Assembly: GCA_025266875.1 (NCBI GenBank)
Contig: JALLLT010000001.1
Coordinates: 930,001 to 994,000 of the forward strand
DNA from: Fennellomyces sp. T-0311
Taxonomy: Eukaryota > Mucoromycota > Mucoromycetes > Mucorales > Lichtheimiaceae
Direction of reading: 5' to 3'
Length of the DNA stretch: 64,000 nucleotides
In this document: positions 60,649-64,000 of the stretch, in pieces
Numbering within the stretch: position 1 is the stretch's first letter
How the letters are laid out: each line of letters starts with the position of its first letter
Translations under genes and position numbers: made by a program
The notes under the pieces: model-generated
Seen by the model: the letters and a program-made list of their open reading frames with translations, nothing else
The model's database searches: none
What the model was told of the DNA's origin: nothing

Positions 60649-61190
60649 ATGCCTTATAATATTCATGAATATCCACCGTCTACAATGTATCAAAACCCTG
60701 CCATGGGAATGAAATTTCACGATTGTAATCCATACCGTAATGACGATGAAGACGACTATTACCTCGACGATTCAGGAGCCTCCTATTACCACATAACGGA
60801 TGTCAGCCGTGATCCGTTTCAAGAAAATCCAAACTATTACTATGACGAACCAGAAACACTAAGCGAGTCATCCCTGTCACTGGAAATCGAAGATGACAAT
60901 GATGAAAGAGTCTATTACGATAAAGAGGAAGAGCACAGCAGCATCGAAATGGTGGAGGAGAAGCATCTGCTGACGGACACGATCCCATTGGAATGTCGTT
61001 CCACGGCCCGATGGATTTACCGCGAATGTATTAGGTTTTGCACAACATTTTGTGGTGCGGTCACCTGTACGTCCCCATAGTACATAGACACAAGCGGAAT
61101 AAAATCGTTTTGTTTGAGAAAGTCACACTAGTTATCACTTTAGTAGTCGCTAGCGCCAGTCTCGCAATCGAATCTGAGTATTGTGCGTAA
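60649..61190 (+). CDS. Acidic protein with a C-terminal membrane anchor, probably two exons
   Basis: The ATG at 60649 opens 143 codons to a TAG at 61078. A strong donor (ACCT|GTACGT, intron from 61067) and an acceptor (CACTTTAG, exon 61144..61190) would instead give 154 aa ending FCGAVTLVVASASLAIESEYCA. The spliced form creates a hydrophobic C-terminal segment, typical of a tail-anchored protein, whereas the unspliced form ends abruptly. The body is rich in Asp, Glu and Tyr (NDDEDDYYLDDSGASYYHI), with an FQENPNYYYDE segment. Family not recognised. Confidence 0.6.
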
Positions 61191-62546
61191 AGACTCTTTT
61201 ATTTGATCCTATTCCGAGACTGCCATATACATATCCTACATCATAGGTATGTGTGTCACCAGGATAAATACTGATTTCACAAGAAGTGAGGTTGCTTCTT
61301 CTAGAATACCATCAATAAGTACCACAATGTAAGTGCTAAGTTTTTGGATGGAAATTTTTATACATACTGGTCAGCGACAATAATAGCAAGAATAAATCTT
61401 TATTTACCGGTGACAAATACATTCGCCATTCTATATCGGAATACCGGTAACTTTAATCCGCGCGCACGGTCTCACCAAAATTTTACGTCTTCATTGCCGT
61501 ACATACTGCGACACGGCCACAGCCAGGTAATTTCAGTAGCTTAAATGGATCATTTTGCTTTACGTACTTTGCATTAGCATGCTACATATATAACATGTAC
61601 TCTGTTCAAGTTGATTGGTGTACGCTTTTACATAGGTGTCACCCCCCCATTCTTTGAGTGAACATTACCGTTGCACGAGCATTCCGTCATATCCAGCGGA
61701 ACGCTGTAGCACACGATTGTTCACGTTGACACTTGACGTGCTGATTTCGTTGAAACTAAAAAAAAATGATATCCACGCGTATGGATCCATAATATAATTC
61801 CATCTCAAATAGAAAGTAGGCTAAACAAGTGAGTATGTGCTTAAGCGTAGAAATAATAAGCAGTTAATAGGGCTTTGCATTGCTGCTACCCTCGTTGGCA
61901 TTGCTACTCATTTTATACTGACCAACAGGGGTCGATAGCTATGATGACTAGAGCCAACAATTGTACTTTGCTTGGCAACCGTGAGTGCTTAAGTCGTAAT
62001 TGTTTCAGTGCAGCATTTATCTTTAAACGTAGCACGGGACTGATTATTGACGCTCGGAAGATACCACTTTCGTTGTATGCATGGTGATATTGGTAGAATT
62101 AGGTAGCTACTATTTGAGATAAGACAAGCGCTTTCATTGTTTATTCGCCGTTTAAAGAGGCATAGTTAAGAAGTGAAAATAGATAGTAATTTAGCATGTG
62201 ACCATGGGCGACGTACTTTGTAAGCAAGGCAGGCTGGCATGTCAACAAGTCCTGGCCATCAAGGTTGAATGCCCGATCTCTCATATTAAATGGCGAGAAA
62301 AGATCTACTGGTTGCTTGCCATGACAAGTGGATGGAGCGTGCTGCGTGTGTCAGGAGGCAGATGATGCAGGTACGACGGCGGCGAATTTCACCTTCTGAT
62401 GGACTGCTGCATCGTTTGCCGTCTTGGTTCGAATCCATGTGAAAATCCCGCTCACGCTTTTTCATGTGATATTTTACTCCACACTTTTTGTGCTCTTTTC
62501 CAGCCTCTCGTTTTCTTTCTTCGCTCGTGCTTTTTACCGGCTCACT
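61191..62546. other. Intergenic region upstream of the ABCD transporter
   Basis: About 1.35 kb, no supported gene. The final about 100 bases are T/C-rich promoter-like sequence before the transporter ATG. Confidence 0.4.
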
Positions 62547-64000
62547 ATGCCACTCTTTTCACAGCCGCTGGACCACCGGCAGTGGCTCCAATCGAAGAAT
62601 AACCTTCTTATATACTCTTCTCTTGCCGCAGCAACCGTTGCCCTGGCATACCGACGCTCGCGCCATTCGTCATCGAAGGGATTGTCTGCCGATCTACTCA
62701 ACAGCACCAAGCGAGCGCTTTTCAAAGAAACGGAGCCAGAGACATTCAAGCAGCATAAGCCATTGTTCCCTGTAGTCGATGTCGTGAAAAAAGTCGGTGT
62801 CAATGACGAGTTCATTCGACAGCTGCGTGCCATTGCAAAGATTATCTTTCCTCATTACCACACCAAAGAGGTGTTCCTGCTTATTCTGCATTCGGTGTTC
62901 CTTGTTCTGCGCACGTATCTCAGCGTGGTTGTCGCAAGGATTGATGGTCGTATTGTCAGAGACCTGGTATGTGAATATCCGCGTGTCCTGCGTTTTCCAG
63001 CTCATGCCAGTTCGCCTTAGGTCAGTGGCCGTGGTAAACGCTTCCTCACAGGTTTGGGATATTGGTTTGCAATCGCCATTCCAGCAACGTACACGAACAG
63101 CATGGTATGTGTGGCAATAGATGAGGGTTAGCGACCATGTGTCTAAACCGACTGCTCTTCCTCCAGATTCGCTATCTGCAGTCCAAGCTTGCAATCGGCT
63201 TCCGCACACGGCTGACGCGCTACGTCCACGATCTCTACCTAGACGACGAGAAAACGTTCTACAAATCCATCAACCTGGACGGAAGAATACAGGGTGCCGA
63301 CCAGTAAGCATTCGGCATGAATCATGCAGTGCGGGAATGGGTTACAATTAACTGGGTCTGTTTATGCCGACAGGTTCATTACGACCGATATTACCAAGTT
63401 TTGCGACACTCTGGCCTCGCTGTACTCCAACCTGGCCAAGCCTTTGCTGGACACGGTGATCTTCAACTACCAGCTGCTGCAGTCCATCGGCTTCATGGGC
63501 ATGGTTGGCCTCACAGTCAACTATATGGTAACTGCCAGATTGTTGCGTGCCGTGACTCCGTCGTTTGGCAAGCTGGCCGCCATCGAAGCCAAACTCGAGG
63601 GTGATTTCCGAGCCGCGCATACCAGACTAATCACGAATGCAGAGGAAATTGCGTTCTATAACGGTGGCGAGCTGGAACACTCGATCCTCAACCGCGCCTA
63701 CCAGCGCCTGGTCAAGCACATCAATTCCATTTACAAAATCCGTATCAGCTACAACATGTTTGAAGACTTTTTGATCAAGTACTCCTGGAGTGCGTTTGGT
63801 CTCATCCTCTGCGCCATCCCTGTGTTTGCTCCCGATATGGTAGGCAGCATGGCCAACAAGGTTACCAAGAACATGGACGAGGACGCCCAGGTGGGATCAC
63901 GCACGCGTGGTTTCATTACAAACAAGCGGTAAGGCCGATTTTGCTCCTTCTGTGGCGCACCGTTTCTAATCGAAGATAATAATCTAGATTGATGATGTCA
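62547..64000 (+). CDS. Peroxisomal ABC transporter, ABCD subfamily (partial, runs off the window)
   Basis: Exons 62547..62966, 63021..63104, 63167..63303, 63374..63928 and 63988..>64000. Visible is the N-terminal TM domain of a half-transporter of the ALDP/PMP70 (Pxa1/Pxa2) type: an N-terminal hydrophobic segment, the helices around [20 protein letters not shown], the conserved [13 protein letters not shown] with [25 protein letters not shown], and the EAA-like loop [14 protein letters not shown], then [16 protein letters not shown] at the edge. ABCD proteins dimerise in the peroxisomal membrane and import long-chain acyl-CoA for beta-oxidation. The nucleotide-binding domain lies beyond the window. 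All junctions keep frame. Confidence 0.92.

Noticed and set aside
62425..62445. T-loop-like GGTTCGAATCC as a tRNA gene
   Set aside because: No pairing T stem, anticodon stem or acceptor stem could be built around it.
62694..63209. 171-codon antisense frame in the ABCD transporter
   Set aside because: It crosses introns of a well-supported gene on the other strand.

Overview
This window reads as gene-dense fungal nuclear DNA. Most genes are split by short introns of about 50-75 bp with GT..AG ends. The gene set is fungal: Zn2Cys6 regulator, velvet regulator, FIS1, MADS-box factor, HbrB/Bit61-type TORC2 subunit and a DHA2 drug transporter. The general look suggests an early-diverging filamentous fungus, perhaps Mucoromycota; that placement is inference. 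Splice models were worked out by hand from reading-frame continuity and splice consensus, and no database search was possible.

Layout. 0.3-5 kb: a Zn2Cys6 activator (-) and a mitochondrial PDK/BCKDK-type kinase (+). 6.16-11.56 kb: a complete CACTA-like DNA transposon with 28-bp inverted repeats and a TTA target duplication. It carries a tnp2/KDZ-like transposase, a divergently transcribed three-exon accessory gene, subterminal repeats and a 12-bp minisatellite. 14.4-32.8 kb: a birth-and-death cluster of signal-peptide/kelch/single-TM proteins, with two intact genes (A, C), one gene killed by two separate transposon insertions (B) and one remnant. FIS1, a SET-domain protein, an RGS protein and a Rho GTPase sit inside this cluster. 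34.2-40 kb: a small PY-motif membrane protein, a CHERP-like CID/RS/zinc-knuckle RNA-processing protein, a seven-TM protein and ERG10-type thiolase. 43.7-50 kb: an SRF/MCM1-type MADS-box factor, an HbrB-like TORC2 subunit and a serine/proline-rich protein. 53-58.7 kb: a velvet regulator, a small membrane protein and a 652-residue MFS transporter. 60-64 kb: two small unknown proteins and the first half of a peroxisomal ABCD transporter that runs off the window.

The housekeeping genes do not form an operon-like unit. The themes present are acyl-CoA and acetyl-CoA metabolism (BCKDK-like kinase, thiolase, ABCD transporter), organelle dynamics (FIS1) and signalling or development (RGS, Rho, TORC2, velvet, MADS). 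The accessory layer is transposons: CACTA-like DNA, a CACC-ended MITE family and a pogo-like element. They have demonstrably eroded the kelch family.
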